A stretch of 58,972 bases of DNA, taken from Lachnospiraceae bacterium UBA1818. GTDB lineage: Bacteria > Bacillota > Clostridia > Lachnospirales > Lachnospiraceae. The translations under genes and the position numbers were made by a program. The stretch covers positions 1 to 58,972 of the forward strand of contig CAJFQZ010000014.1 in NCBI GenBank assembly GCA_904419285.1, in the 5' to 3' direction. Numbering within the stretch: the stretch's first letter is position 1; each line of letters opens with the position of its first letter. The notes under the pieces are model-generated. The model was not told the origin of the DNA. It searched no databases and saw only the letters and a program-made list of their open reading frames with translations. Below, in pieces: positions 45,022 to 52,012 of the stretch.

Positions 45022-45777
45022 ATGAATAAAAACGAAAGGCCGTCCTTCCTGAGAGGGAGAGGCGCTGCGGTCGGTCTCGTAATCTGCTTTGTCGCAGTCA
45101 TTGCAATAGCTGGGGCGTATACATTTAACAATTATAAGAAACAGATGAATGAGCAGGTGGCGAAAGCGGAGGACCAGGCAGAAGAGCTTACAGAAGACAA
45201 GAGCAAGGAGGCGGCAACGGACGATATCGTCCTGCCTGAAGAAGATGATAAGGAGGAAGACGGCGCTCAGGAAGAGCAGACAGAGACTCCACAGGAAACT
45301 CCGGCGCAGGATGGCGCGGCAGGAGGGGAGGCTCCAGCGTCCGGAGCCGCGGCGGACGTATGGTTCAGCGAGGACAGTACACTCACCTGGCCGGCAAGCG
45401 GTGCGGTCCTGATCGGCTACAGCATGGATCAGACTGTTTTCTTCTCGACGCTGGAGCAGTATAAGTATAATCCCGCGCTTATCATCGGCGGAGAAGTGGG
45501 AGAGACTATCTCTGCTTCTGCGGCCGGGATCGTGACCAATATTGAAGATACGGCGCAGACAGGAACTACCGTGACCCTTGATATGGGCAACGGCTACAGC
45601 GCAGTCTACGGCCAGCTCACAGACGTTCCACTCTCAGTCGGAGATTACGTGGCGTCCGGTGAGACAGTGGGAATCCTGAACGAGCCCACAAAATATTACA
45701 GTGTAGAAGGACCCAATCTCTATTTCGAAATATTAAAAGACGGCACCCCCGTCGACCCGATGAACTTTATGGAGTAG
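45022..45777 (+). CDS. spoIIQ: SpoIIQ-like M23/LytM-domain protein with degenerate metal site
   Basis: A 251-residue protein with one N-terminal transmembrane helix (about 15-37), a long acidic Glu/Asp/Gln linker (about 50-110) and a C-terminal LytM fold (about 140-250). In active M23 peptidases the metal ligands lie in HxxxD and HxH. Here the corresponding segments read IIGGEVGETI and NLYFEIL with no histidine, so catalysis is unlikely. In Bacillus, SpoIIQ is similarly non-catalytic and forms a channel with SpoIIIAH across the forespore membranes. Position after spoIID supports this role. ATG 45022 follows AGAGGTGAT. Confidence 0.82.
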   Translation: MNKNERPSFLRGRGAAVGLVICFVAVIAIAGAYTFNNYKKQMNEQVAKAEDQAEELTEDKSKEAATDDIVLPEEDDKEEDGAQEEQTETPQETPAQDGAAGGEAPASGAAADVWFSEDSTLTWPASGAVLIGYSMDQTVFFSTLEQYKYNPALIIGGEVGETISASAAGIVTNIEDTAQTGTTVTLDMGNGYSAVYGQLTDVPLSVGDYVASGETVGILNEPTKYYSVEGPNLYFEILKDGTPVDPMNFME

Positions 45778-45790
45778 CATCGAGCCGTGC

Positions 45791-45852
45791 GGAGATATAA
45801 ATATGGGGCCGGAGGAAAATTTATTTTTCTCCGGCCCCATATTTATATCTCC
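45791..45852 (+). terminator. Very long perfect hairpin after the spoIIQ-like gene
   Basis: Bases 45791-45814 are the exact reverse complement of 45829-45852 (24 base pairs), with a further A-T-rich extension towards the loop. The T-rich run is in the loop rather than after the stem. It abuts the tandem repeat that starts six bases later. Confidence 0.7.
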
Positions 45853-45857
45853 ATAGG

Positions 45858-46218
45858 GCGACAGCCCGCAGCGAGATGAAGCGAAGCGGAATCGAGCTGG
45901 CACGGCGTGATGCGGACGATGGGAAGGCGACAGCCCGCAGCGAGATGAAGCGAAGCGGAATCGAGCTGGCACGGCGTGAAGCGGACGATGGGAGGGCGAC
46001 AGCCCGCAGCGAGATGGAGCAAAGCGGAATCGAGCTGGCACGGCGTGAAGCGGACGATGGGAAGGCGACAGCCCGCAGCGAGATGGAGCAAAGCGGAATC
46101 GAGCTGGCACGGCGTGAAGCGGACGATAGGAGGGCGACAGCCCGCAGCGAGATGGAGCAAAGCGGAATCGAGCTGGCATGGCGTGATGCGGACGATAGGA
46201 GGGCGACAGCCCGCAGCG
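45858..46218 (+). repeat. 69-bp tandem repeat array, about five copies
   Basis: The landmark GCGACAGCCCGCAGCG recurs at 45858, 45927, 45996, 46065, 46134 and 46203, a constant period of 69 bases, giving five full units and the start of a sixth. Copies differ at a few positions (GAAGCG/GGAGCA, GATGCG/GAAGCG, GGGAAG/GGGAGG/AGGAGG). Because 69 is divisible by three, several frames stay open on both strands, but no start site or known domain supports a protein. Confidence 0.92.
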
Positions 46219-46278
46219 GGAAATTGTCTCTTTCTGAAAACCCTCTGATATGGTATTCTATATCCAGTGAGGTTTACC

Positions 46279-46542
46279 ATGAATTATACCTATATTGTCA
46301 CCTGCCGCGACGGCAGTCTCTATACCGGCTGGACAAATGATCTCGAAAAGCGCATCAAAGCCCACAATGAAGGAAAAGGGGCAAAATATACAAAATCCCG
46401 GCGCCCCGTAGTCCTCACTTACTATGAGGAATACGAGACCCGGGAGATGGCCATGAAAAGGGAGTATGAGATCAAGCATCTTTCACGGCAGAAAAAAATG
46501 GAATTGATCAACTTAAAAAAGGAGTCAGGAAAGGATCAGTAA
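46279..46542 (+). CDS. GIY-YIG nuclease family protein (UPF0213 type)
   Basis: An 87-residue single-domain protein. [19 protein letters not shown] holds the GIY-YIG equivalents (YIV and YTG), and the conserved Arg (KRIKAH), His and Glu (AMKREYEIK) follow. These small proteins are predicted endonucleases of uncertain role, sometimes linked with DNA repair. ATG 46279 lies after GTGAGGT; a GTG at 46267 is possible. The 3' end overlaps the convergent rubrerythrin gene by seven bases. Confidence 0.88.
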   Translation: MNYTYIVTCRDGSLYTGWTNDLEKRIKAHNEGKGAKYTKSRRPVVLTYYEEYETREMAMKREYEIKHLSRQKKMELINLKKESGKDQ

Positions 46543-47072
46543 TTCTCGGCCTTTCTCTCAAAGTATGCCTTCGGATGAGCGCATACCGGGCAGATTTCCG
46601 GTGCTTCCGGTCCGTCGTAGATATATCCGCAGTTTCCGCATTTCCATCCCAGCGGGGCGTCATCCTTGAAGGTCTTACCTTCGCGGTAGTGATCCAGCAG
46701 TCTCTGATAGCGCTTCTCGTGAGCTGCCTCTACCTGGGCTACGCCGCGGAATTTTGCAGCAAGCTCAGTGAATCCTTCCTCCTCGGCTTCCTCAGCCATT
46801 CTCTTGTACATATCTGTCCATTCGTAGTTCTCTCCTGCGGCGGCATCCGCGAGATTTTCCTCTACATTTCCGATGCCGTGGAACTCTTTGAACCACATCT
46901 TCGCATGTTCTTTCTCCTGATTCGCAGTTTCCTCAAAGATATTTGCCATCTGTACAAAACCGGCTTTTCTTGCGGCGGATGCATAATAAGTATACTTATT
47001 GCGCGCCTGGGATTCTCCGGAAAATGCCTCCATAAGATTCTTTTCTGTTTTTGTTCCTGCGTATTTGGACAT
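46536..47072 (-). CDS. rbr: Rubrerythrin
   Basis: A 178-residue peroxide-reducing diiron protein. The ferritin-like four-helix domain carries the ligands in [49 protein letters not shown]. The C-terminal rubredoxin domain binds iron through CGNCGY and CPVCAHP. Classical rubrerythrins reduce H2O2 to water with electrons from rubredoxin or NADH-dependent reductases. GGAGGT precedes the start. It is followed upstream on the same strand by reverse rubrerythrin and the PerR-type regulator, so the three form a peroxide-defence cluster, although a terminator separates the two peroxidase genes. Confidence 0.94.
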   Translation of the reverse strand: MSKYAGTKTEKNLMEAFSGESQARNKYTYYASAARKAGFVQMANIFEETANQEKEHAKMWFKEFHGIGNVEENLADAAAGENYEWTDMYKRMAEEAEEEGFTELAAKFRGVAQVEAAHEKRYQRLLDHYREGKTFKDDAPLGWKCGNCGYIYDGPEAPEICPVCAHPKAYFERKAENY

Positions 47073-47103
47073 ATCAGTACCTCCTTTGAATTTAGAAAAG
47101 ATT

Positions 47104-47153
47104 AAAAAAGGACTGCCTTCGGGAAAAGTTATTTAATTCTCAAAGACAGTCCT
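47104..47153 (-). terminator. Terminator downstream of reverse rubrerythrin
   Basis: On the minus strand AGGACTG pairs with CAGTCCT across a long loop, followed by TTTTTT. It lies between the two rubrerythrin genes. Confidence 0.75.
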
Positions 47154-47201
47154 CATTGTTATATTATGAAATGATCAATATTACTTTTTAAATTGCCGAG
47201 A

Positions 47202-47744
47202 TTAGCCGAAGTATCTCTTCAGAAGACCCTCGAATGCTTTGCCGTGACGAGCCTCATCTCTTGCCATCTCGTGTACTGTATCGTGGATTGCGTCAAGGTT
47301 GGCAGCTTTCGCACGCTTTGCAAGATCAAACTTTCCTGCTGTAGCGCCGTTCTCAGCGTCAACACGCATCTCAAGGTTCTTCTTTGTGCTGTCTGTTACG
47401 ACTTCGCCAAGGAGCTCTGCGAATTTAGCAGCGTGCTCAGCTTCCTCGTAAGCAGCTTTCTCGTAGTACAGACCGATCTCCGGATATCCTTCTCTGTGGG
47501 CAACTCTTGCCATTGCAAGATACATACCAACCTCAGAGCACTCGCCCTCGAAGTTTGCTCTCAGATCAGCAAGGATGTCCTCGCTTACGCCCTGTGCAAC
47601 ACCTACAACGTGCTCAGCAGCCCATTCTCTTTCTCCTGTCTGCTCTTTGAATTTGTCAGCCGGAGCGTGGCATACCGGACATTCAGCCGGAGCAGCTTCT
47701 CCTTCATAAACATAACCACATACTGTACATACCCATTTTTTCAT
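47202..47744 (-). CDS. Reverse rubrerythrin (NADH-dependent peroxidase component)
   Basis: A 180-residue protein with the domain order opposite to rubrerythrin: rubredoxin first ([10 protein letters not shown] and CPVCHAP, residues 6-35), then the ferritin-like diiron domain ([45 protein letters not shown]). In Clostridium acetobutylicum such proteins are the terminal peroxidase of an NADH-driven H2O2 and O2 detoxifying chain and are strongly induced by oxygen. The AGGAGAT Shine-Dalgarno precedes ATG. PerR lies 35 bases upstream on the same strand, so co-transcription and autoregulation are likely. Confidence 0.93.
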   Translation of the reverse strand: MKKWVCTVCGYVYEGEAAPAECPVCHAPADKFKEQTGEREWAAEHVVGVAQGVSEDILADLRANFEGECSEVGMYLAMARVAHREGYPEIGLYYEKAAYEEAEHAAKFAELLGEVVTDSTKKNLEMRVDAENGATAGKFDLAKRAKAANLDAIHDTVHEMARDEARHGKAFEGLLKRYFG

Positions 47745-47779
47745 AGTTCTTGATCTCCTTTTCTTTTTGAATTTTATTG

Positions 47780-48175
47780 CTAAGACTTTTTAATGCAGTC
47801 ACTGCATTCACCATAAAACAGTGTAGAGCTGGATCTGATGATTCCGTCAAAATTCTCAGCTGCAAGCCGGTTGACTTCTTCAATGCTGTTCATATCGAGC
47901 TCCAGGTCCAGTAACCGTCCGCACTTGGTACATAGGAAATGATTGTGCGGCTCAACTCTTCCATCAAATCTGTCGCCGCCGTCGGGAGTAGCAATCTTGA
48001 CTGCCTCCCCGATATCGGTGAGAAGATTGAGATTCCTGTATACAGTGCCAAGACTGATATTCGGAAAATCTTTCTTCACATGCATATAAACCATGTCCGC
48101 AGTAGGATGCTCATCGGTTGTCATAAGGTAATGTTTGATGGATTCTCGCTGTTTACTGTATTTTAAAGTGCCCAA
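47780..48175 (-). CDS. perR: Fur-family peroxide-sensing repressor, PerR type
   Basis: A 131-residue winged-helix metalloregulator. The recognition helix region reads [13 protein letters not shown]. Structural zinc is held by two CxxC pairs (CTKC and CSDC). PerR-like regulatory ligands are visible: His in DEHPTAD, Asp in DRFDGR, and His residues in EPHNHF. The Asp after RF favours PerR over Fur. I choose the TTG at 48175 because it gives the usual N-terminus ([14 protein letters not shown]) and has AAGGGGGA upstream; ATG 48193 is possible. Its targets probably include the adjacent rubrerythrin genes and itself. Confidence 0.88.
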   Translation of the reverse strand: MGTLKYSKQRESIKHYLMTTDEHPTADMVYMHVKKDFPNISLGTVYRNLNLLTDIGEAVKIATPDGGDRFDGRVEPHNHFLCTKCGRLLDLELDMNSIEEVNRLAAENFDGIIRSSSTLFYGECSDCIKKS

Positions 48176-48199
48176 TGGGAATCCCCCTTTCATTTCTAA

Positions 48200-48236
48200 A
48201 TGATAACCATTATTAAACAATAATGATAACGATTAC
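48200..48236 (-). promoter_or_regulatory. Tandem Fur/PerR-type operator
   Basis: AATGATAACCATTATT (48199-48214) and AATAATGATAACGATTAC (48219-48236) are two adjacent Fur/PerR-box-like palindromes between the promoter and the perR start codon, consistent with autoregulation by perR. Confidence 0.65.
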
Positions 48237-48245
48237 TGTAATTAG

Positions 48246-48274
48246 AATATAATATAAAATTTCCTGTATGTCAA
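48246..48274 (-). promoter_or_regulatory. perR promoter
   Basis: On the minus strand TTGACA (48269-48274), 17 bases, TATATT (48246-48251), immediately upstream of the operator pair. Confidence 0.75.
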
Positions 48275-48426
48275 TACTTTTTGAGAAAAAATATAAATAT
48301 CGTATTTAGCGGAATAAATCAGGCATAATATTACAAAATAATTAACAAATATATAATGAAAGGATTTCAACTGTAATATGAAATCACAATATGTCGAGAT
48401 TAATCGGTGGAAAACTTGATAAACCG

Positions 48427-48455
48427 GTTGACAGTTGTTATATATATTGATAAAA
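48427..48455 (+). promoter_or_regulatory. Promoter of the NlpC/P60 gene
   Basis: TTGACA (48427-48432), 17 bases, TAAAAT (48450-48455), about 80 bases before the start codon. Nothing else is seen in 48275-48426 beyond AT-rich sequence. Confidence 0.7.
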
Positions 48456-48538
48456 TATTAGCGTAACAAAATTAACAATTGTGTAACATTTAGAACTTCC
48501 TACAAAAGATAAAGGCAGTAATATCAAGGAGGTTTTAT

Positions 48539-49618
48539 ATGGCAGACACACACATGAGGCAAAAAATGATCATATCCGTTCTGGCGGGAATGATCCTGAT
48601 TCCGGGGAGTGCGACCGTGGTCTCGGCTGCAGAAGAATCCGAAGAGGGGCAGACGCTGATGCCGGTTGCAGGAATCGAAGCGGTACTGGAAGAATGTTAT
48701 GAGAAAGAGGTAAAGGATAATATCAATCTCTATCTGGTACCAACAGATGAGGGCGAGTATTTGAATATGGCATTTTCTGATACAGGTGATTTTACTTATA
48801 TCAGAAGTGCACCGGATGAGGACAGCGCCTGGGTAGGAAAGCTTTACAGTGATTCTGCTGCTGTGGTGCTGGAATATCTGGATGGCTGGACGAGGATCAA
48901 GTCCGGGGCGGCGGAAGGATATGTCCCGTCGGATACACTGATCACAGGCGAGGAAGCGCGTGCGTGCGCAGAAGATTATCAGAACAGAACAGTCAGGGTA
49001 ACGGCATATGCGCTGAATGTCAGGGACGGACAGGGAACGGATGCGCAGATCCTGACAACGATCGGTATGGACGAGGAGTATACGGTTACAGGGGAGCCTG
49101 TTGACGGATGGTATCCGGTCAGAGTGGGAACGATTGACGGCTGGGTCAGCGGAAGTTATGTAGAACCTGAAACTTCCTATTCTTATGGAGAGACGAAAGA
49201 AGAGGAAGAAGCCAGACTTGCGGCTGATCAGTCATCTGAGACGGCTGAAGTACAGGAGACCGCGGCACAGACAGTTCCGCTGGGGCAGGCTGTGATCGAT
49301 TATGCATGTCAGTTTATTGGAAATCCCTATGTGTGGGGCGGGACCAGCCTGACAGAAGGCGCTGACTGCTCCGGGTTTGTCCAGTCTGTTTACGCACATT
49401 TCGGAGTCAGCCTTCCCAGAACGTCGTATGAGATGCGTTCGGCGGGATATGAGGTGAGTTATGCCGAAGCCCGGCCGGGAGATCTTATTTTGTATGAAGG
49501 ACACGTAGGGCTGTATATGGGGGACGGCAATATCGTCAATGCCATGAATGAAGAGGACGGGATCGGAGTGTGCAGTGCGGCCTATACGGACATTGTGGCG
49601 GTGCGCAGAGTTATTTGA
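48539..49618 (+). CDS. Secreted SH3b-NlpC/P60 cell-wall peptidase
   Basis: A 359-residue exported endopeptidase acting on peptidoglycan stem peptides. A signal peptide (ending near residue 30, VSAAEE) is followed by two SH3b domains (about 80-140 and 150-205), a Glu/Gln-rich linker and a C-terminal NlpC/P60 domain (about 250-359) with Cys277 in GADCSGFVQ and His322 in EGHVGLYMG as catalytic residues. An ideal AAGGAGG Shine-Dalgarno precedes ATG 48539. It is transcribed alone, from the promoter at 48427 to the terminator at 49645. Probably a gamma-D-glutamyl-diamino acid hydrolase for wall turnover. Confidence 0.92.
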   Translation: MADTHMRQKMIISVLAGMILIPGSATVVSAAEESEEGQTLMPVAGIEAVLEECYEKEVKDNINLYLVPTDEGEYLNMAFSDTGDFTYIRSAPDEDSAWVGKLYSDSAAVVLEYLDGWTRIKSGAAEGYVPSDTLITGEEARACAEDYQNRTVRVTAYALNVRDGQGTDAQILTTIGMDEEYTVTGEPVDGWYPVRVGTIDGWVSGSYVEPETSYSYGETKEEEEARLAADQSSETAEVQETAAQTVPLGQAVIDYACQFIGNPYVWGGTSLTEGADCSGFVQSVYAHFGVSLPRTSYEMRSAGYEVSYAEARPGDLILYEGHVGLYMGDGNIVNAMNEEDGIGVCSAAYTDIVAVRRVI

Positions 49619-49644
49619 CATTTTATATCAGAGAGAAAAGAGAG

Positions 49645-49676
49645 CTGTACTTCAGATAAAGAAGTACAGTTTTTTT
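49645..49676 (+). terminator. Terminator of the NlpC/P60 gene
   Basis: CTGTACTTC and GAAGTACAG form a perfect stem with a seven-base loop and are followed by seven T residues. Confidence 0.92.
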
Positions 49677-49803
49677 ACGTACAATTCTCTCCGCCTGCAT
49701 TAAGGCGGGTTTCGACAGATTATTATATGCGAATATGCAAAATGCACAAAAATGTTTTAAAATGTAAAAATCCGTCGAAAGTGAAAAAAAAGAAGTTTTC
49801 AAC

Positions 49804-49875
49804 TTATCCACATTGGAAATCCGAAAAAACGTGGAAAAATAGTACTTTTCTAAAAAGTTATTCACATTATCCACA
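49804..49875 (+). other. DnaA-box cluster
   Basis: TTATCCACA at 49804-49812 and 49867-49875 match the DnaA-box consensus exactly, and TTATTCACA at 49858-49866 differs by one base and directly abuts the last one. All three face the same way within 72 bases of very AT-rich DNA. I see no gene in 49677-50048. Confidence 0.7.
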
Positions 49876-50048
49876 TAAAAACATGTGTTTTTGGTGGATT
49901 ACTTTTGGGAAAGAAAAGAACGAGTGTTTTGGTGAGTTGTCATGAAATTAAGCTTTTGTCGAAAAAACAGAGTAAAAATCTTGACTTTTGAGTAGTCAAA
50001 AAAACCAAAAAAGTGCGTATGACATTTCAGAAAATTCAAAAAATATGG

Positions 50049-50077
50049 TTGCTAAAATAAAAGTCAGGGATTATAAT
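50049..50077 (+). promoter_or_regulatory. Promoter of the DUF1858 gene
   Basis: TTGCTA (50049-50054), 17 bases, TATAAT (50072-50077). An inverted repeat TTGACT/AGTCAA lies about 60 bases upstream (about 49981-50000) and might be a regulator site. Confidence 0.7.
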
Positions 50078-50112
50078 ATAATCCACTGAAGAATAAGAAG
50101 GAGGAAATAGAA

Positions 50113-50322
50113 ATGGCTCAGGTTTCTAAAGATACAAAAATTGGAGAATTAATGATGATGTTCCCAGAGGCAGCTCCGATCCTTATGGAGATCGGAATGC
50201 ACTGTCTGGGATGCCCGGCATCTCAGATGGAGACTCTGGAGGAGGCTGCTATGGTTCACGGAATCGACAGCGCACTCCTGGTGGAGAAGATCAATGCAGC
50301 TATGCAGGCAGCAGGGAAATAA
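50113..50322 (+). CDS. DUF1858 domain protein
   Basis: A 69-residue small helical protein of the DUF1858 family, recognisable by the pattern [21 protein letters not shown] followed by CLGCPAS. The two cysteines (CxxC) could bind a metal or form a disulphide. Related domains occur next to hybrid-cluster proteins and in redox or nitrosative-stress settings; the function is not established. AAGGAGG precedes the ATG. It is transcribed alone between a good promoter and a strong terminator, in keeping with high expression. Confidence 0.88.
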   Translation: MAQVSKDTKIGELMMMFPEAAPILMEIGMHCLGCPASQMETLEEAAMVHGIDSALLVEKINAAMQAAGK

Positions 50323-50373
50323 TTCTGTTAATAAACAGCCGCCTGTGCTGACAGGATCAGAACAGGAATAAAG

Positions 50374-50413
50374 CACAGACAGCCCGCACTCAGAAGAGTG
50401 CGGGCTGTCTGTG
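50374..50413. terminator. Terminator between convergent DUF1858 and mecA genes
   Basis: An 18-base perfect stem (CACAGACAGCCCGCACTC and its complement) with a four-base AGAA loop. Confidence 0.88.
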
Positions 50414-50430
50414 TGTAAAACAAATTATCC

Positions 50431-51147
50431 TCAAAGGGCGGATAACTTCTGTACTGCATCTGACGACACAATGATCTCGCAGTGTTCCTCAAGAAAGGCA
50501 AGCACTGCAGAGCTGGCTTTTTCGGGTGTGCCGTATTCGGAAAGCATGTTGCAAATCTTGTTGAATTCGTTTGCGGGGTGGTCTGTCGGAGCTATTGCCA
50601 GGATGAACATCCCGTTTTCTCTGTCTTTGTACAGCGTATTTGCGCCGTGATACATGGGTGACATCAGGCGTGCAGCCCGGATCACCGAGTCCAGATCCTC
50701 GAACGAGAACAGGCGGACAGAAAACGGGGCGGCAGGCGCCTCCTCAGACGGTGTTTTTACTTCCGCCGCGGCCTCCTTTACCTTGTTCAGCAGATTAAGG
50801 AACTCATCTGCGCCCTGCAGCTTTTCAAGCGTTTCCGTGTTTAATGTATCTGTCTCACCGAGAGGGGTGAACTTTGAAAACCGTGTATCAAGTTCTTCCG
50901 GATCTTCCACTTTCGTTATAATAAGAACAATGGAATCAGCAGAAGCCGGGATCGCCTCGATCATCAGTGGAATATCTTCAGCTTCAAAACCAAAGTCAAA
51001 AGATGCCTGCTGCATCATATCACGAAATAAAGATTTTGCTTTCTCTGTACCATAAGCCAGCTCGCTAAGTTTTAAATGGCGGGCAGCCAGATCGGCATGT
51101 GTCAGCGTACAACGAATCTGATTTTCATTGAGCTTCTCAATTTTCAT
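50431..51147 (-). CDS. mecA: Adaptor protein MecA
   Basis: A 238-residue adaptor that delivers substrates to the ClpC protease; in Bacillus it controls competence and prevents aggregation. The N-terminal substrate-binding domain begins MKIEKLNENQIRCTLT. A Glu/Ala/Pro linker (about 140-160) separates it from the C-terminal ClpC-binding domain (FSFEDLDSVIRAARLM to the end). Length and layout are normal. ATG 51147 has AAGGATGTG upstream. A long inverted repeat lies in its leader (51176-51227). Confidence 0.9.
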   Translation of the reverse strand: MKIEKLNENQIRCTLTHADLAARHLKLSELAYGTEKAKSLFRDMMQQASFDFGFEAEDIPLMIEAIPASADSIVLIITKVEDPEELDTRFSKFTPLGETDTLNTETLEKLQGADEFLNLLNKVKEAAAEVKTPSEEAPAAPFSVRLFSFEDLDSVIRAARLMSPMYHGANTLYKDRENGMFILAIAPTDHPANEFNKICNMLSEYGTPEKASSAVLAFLEEHCEIIVSSDAVQKLSAL

Positions 51148-51175
51148 ATGATCACATCCTTATGATATAGATATA

Positions 51176-51227
51176 TGAGATAATATGCATATTGAACGCT
51201 CTTTTTTCAATAAGATATATCATCTCA
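51176..51227 (-). promoter_or_regulatory. Inverted repeat in the mecA leader
   Basis: Bases 51176-51196 are nearly the reverse complement of 51206-51227, giving about 18 pairs around a short loop. It is AT-rich, has no T run after it, and lies 30-80 bases before the start codon. The remaining 51228-51440 is AT-rich and shows no gene. Confidence 0.5.
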
Positions 51228-51444
51228 CCGTTAGTATAAACAAAAAATAAAAAGATGTAAAGAAAAACGGACAGACTTTACAATACTTTTATGTTATCAA
51301 CAAATCCCACCCAGTTATGAACAAAAAACACATTGCAAACGGAGAGTGCGGCTCCTATAATGGCATTTACAGAAGATAGTATTCCTTGGTAAATATAAGT
51401 TATGCGAAAGGAGGAGTACGGAATCATTTCTATTTTTTCAGAAT

Positions 51445-51464
51445 GAAAGGGAGCAGTCCCTTTC
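51445..51464. other. Small perfect hairpin in an otherwise empty region
   Basis: GAAAGGGA and TCCCTTTC around a four-base loop, without a T run. A possible untranslated RNA or leader element for the gene at 51656. Confidence 0.35.
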
Positions 51465-51655
51465 TGTCAAAGTAGAGCATGTTATTCAAAGTCCCATGAT
51501 CGGGAAGTTATCAATGAAGAAAAAGTAAAGATCCGCTGCGGATGCATACTGTCTTCTATCCCGCCGCCGATCGGGCAGTATGTCACGAATACTTCCATAT
51601 GGTAAGAGGACGGGAGTGTATTTACCAGCATTTGCAGGGAAAGGAGTATGCACGA

Positions 51656-51895
51656 ATGAGAAGCGAAGAATCAGTTTACAGAGAGTTATATGCGGAACTG
51701 GAGAAATATGAAAGAAAAGGAGTTGATATGCTGCTGGACGGATATCAGGCGAGTCCCCTGCAGATCGTGACAGCATGCATGGCGAAAGAAGAAGGCACAT
51801 ATATGCGGGATTATGTGATGAATCCGGAAGGAAACATTGAATCGCTGGCTTTTACGAATGTTAAGCAATACGGACAGGCGGAGATTACCCCTTGA
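51656..51895 (+). CDS. Small hypothetical protein
   Basis: A 79-residue acidic helical protein (ESVYRELYAELEKYERKGVD near the start, KEEGTYMRDYVMNPEGNIES in the middle). No signal peptide, membrane segment or known motif. ATG 51656 is chosen because AAAGGAG lies upstream; the frame remains open to 51542 without start-site support. The sequence has normal coding character for this genome. Family not recognised. Confidence 0.6.
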   Translation: MRSEESVYRELYAELEKYERKGVDMLLDGYQASPLQIVTACMAKEEGTYMRDYVMNPEGNIESLAFTNVKQYGQAEITP

Positions 51896-52012
51896 TCTGC
51901 CGGACGGAAAATGCTGTATTTCATCAGAATGTTTAAAATATTCTAAAACAGGCAAATTAATAATGACGTATATTGAAAATATGTTATAATGGTTGCTGAT
52001 AGGAGGTGCGGC

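Noticed and set aside
45858-46218. Possible CRISPR array
   Set aside because: The repeats are contiguous 69-bp units without unique spacers and there are no cas genes.
45876-46340. Open frames of 145-154 residues on both strands through the tandem repeat
   Set aside because: They exist because the 69-bp unit is a multiple of three and GC-rich. No ribosome binding site, no domain, and several frames are open at once.
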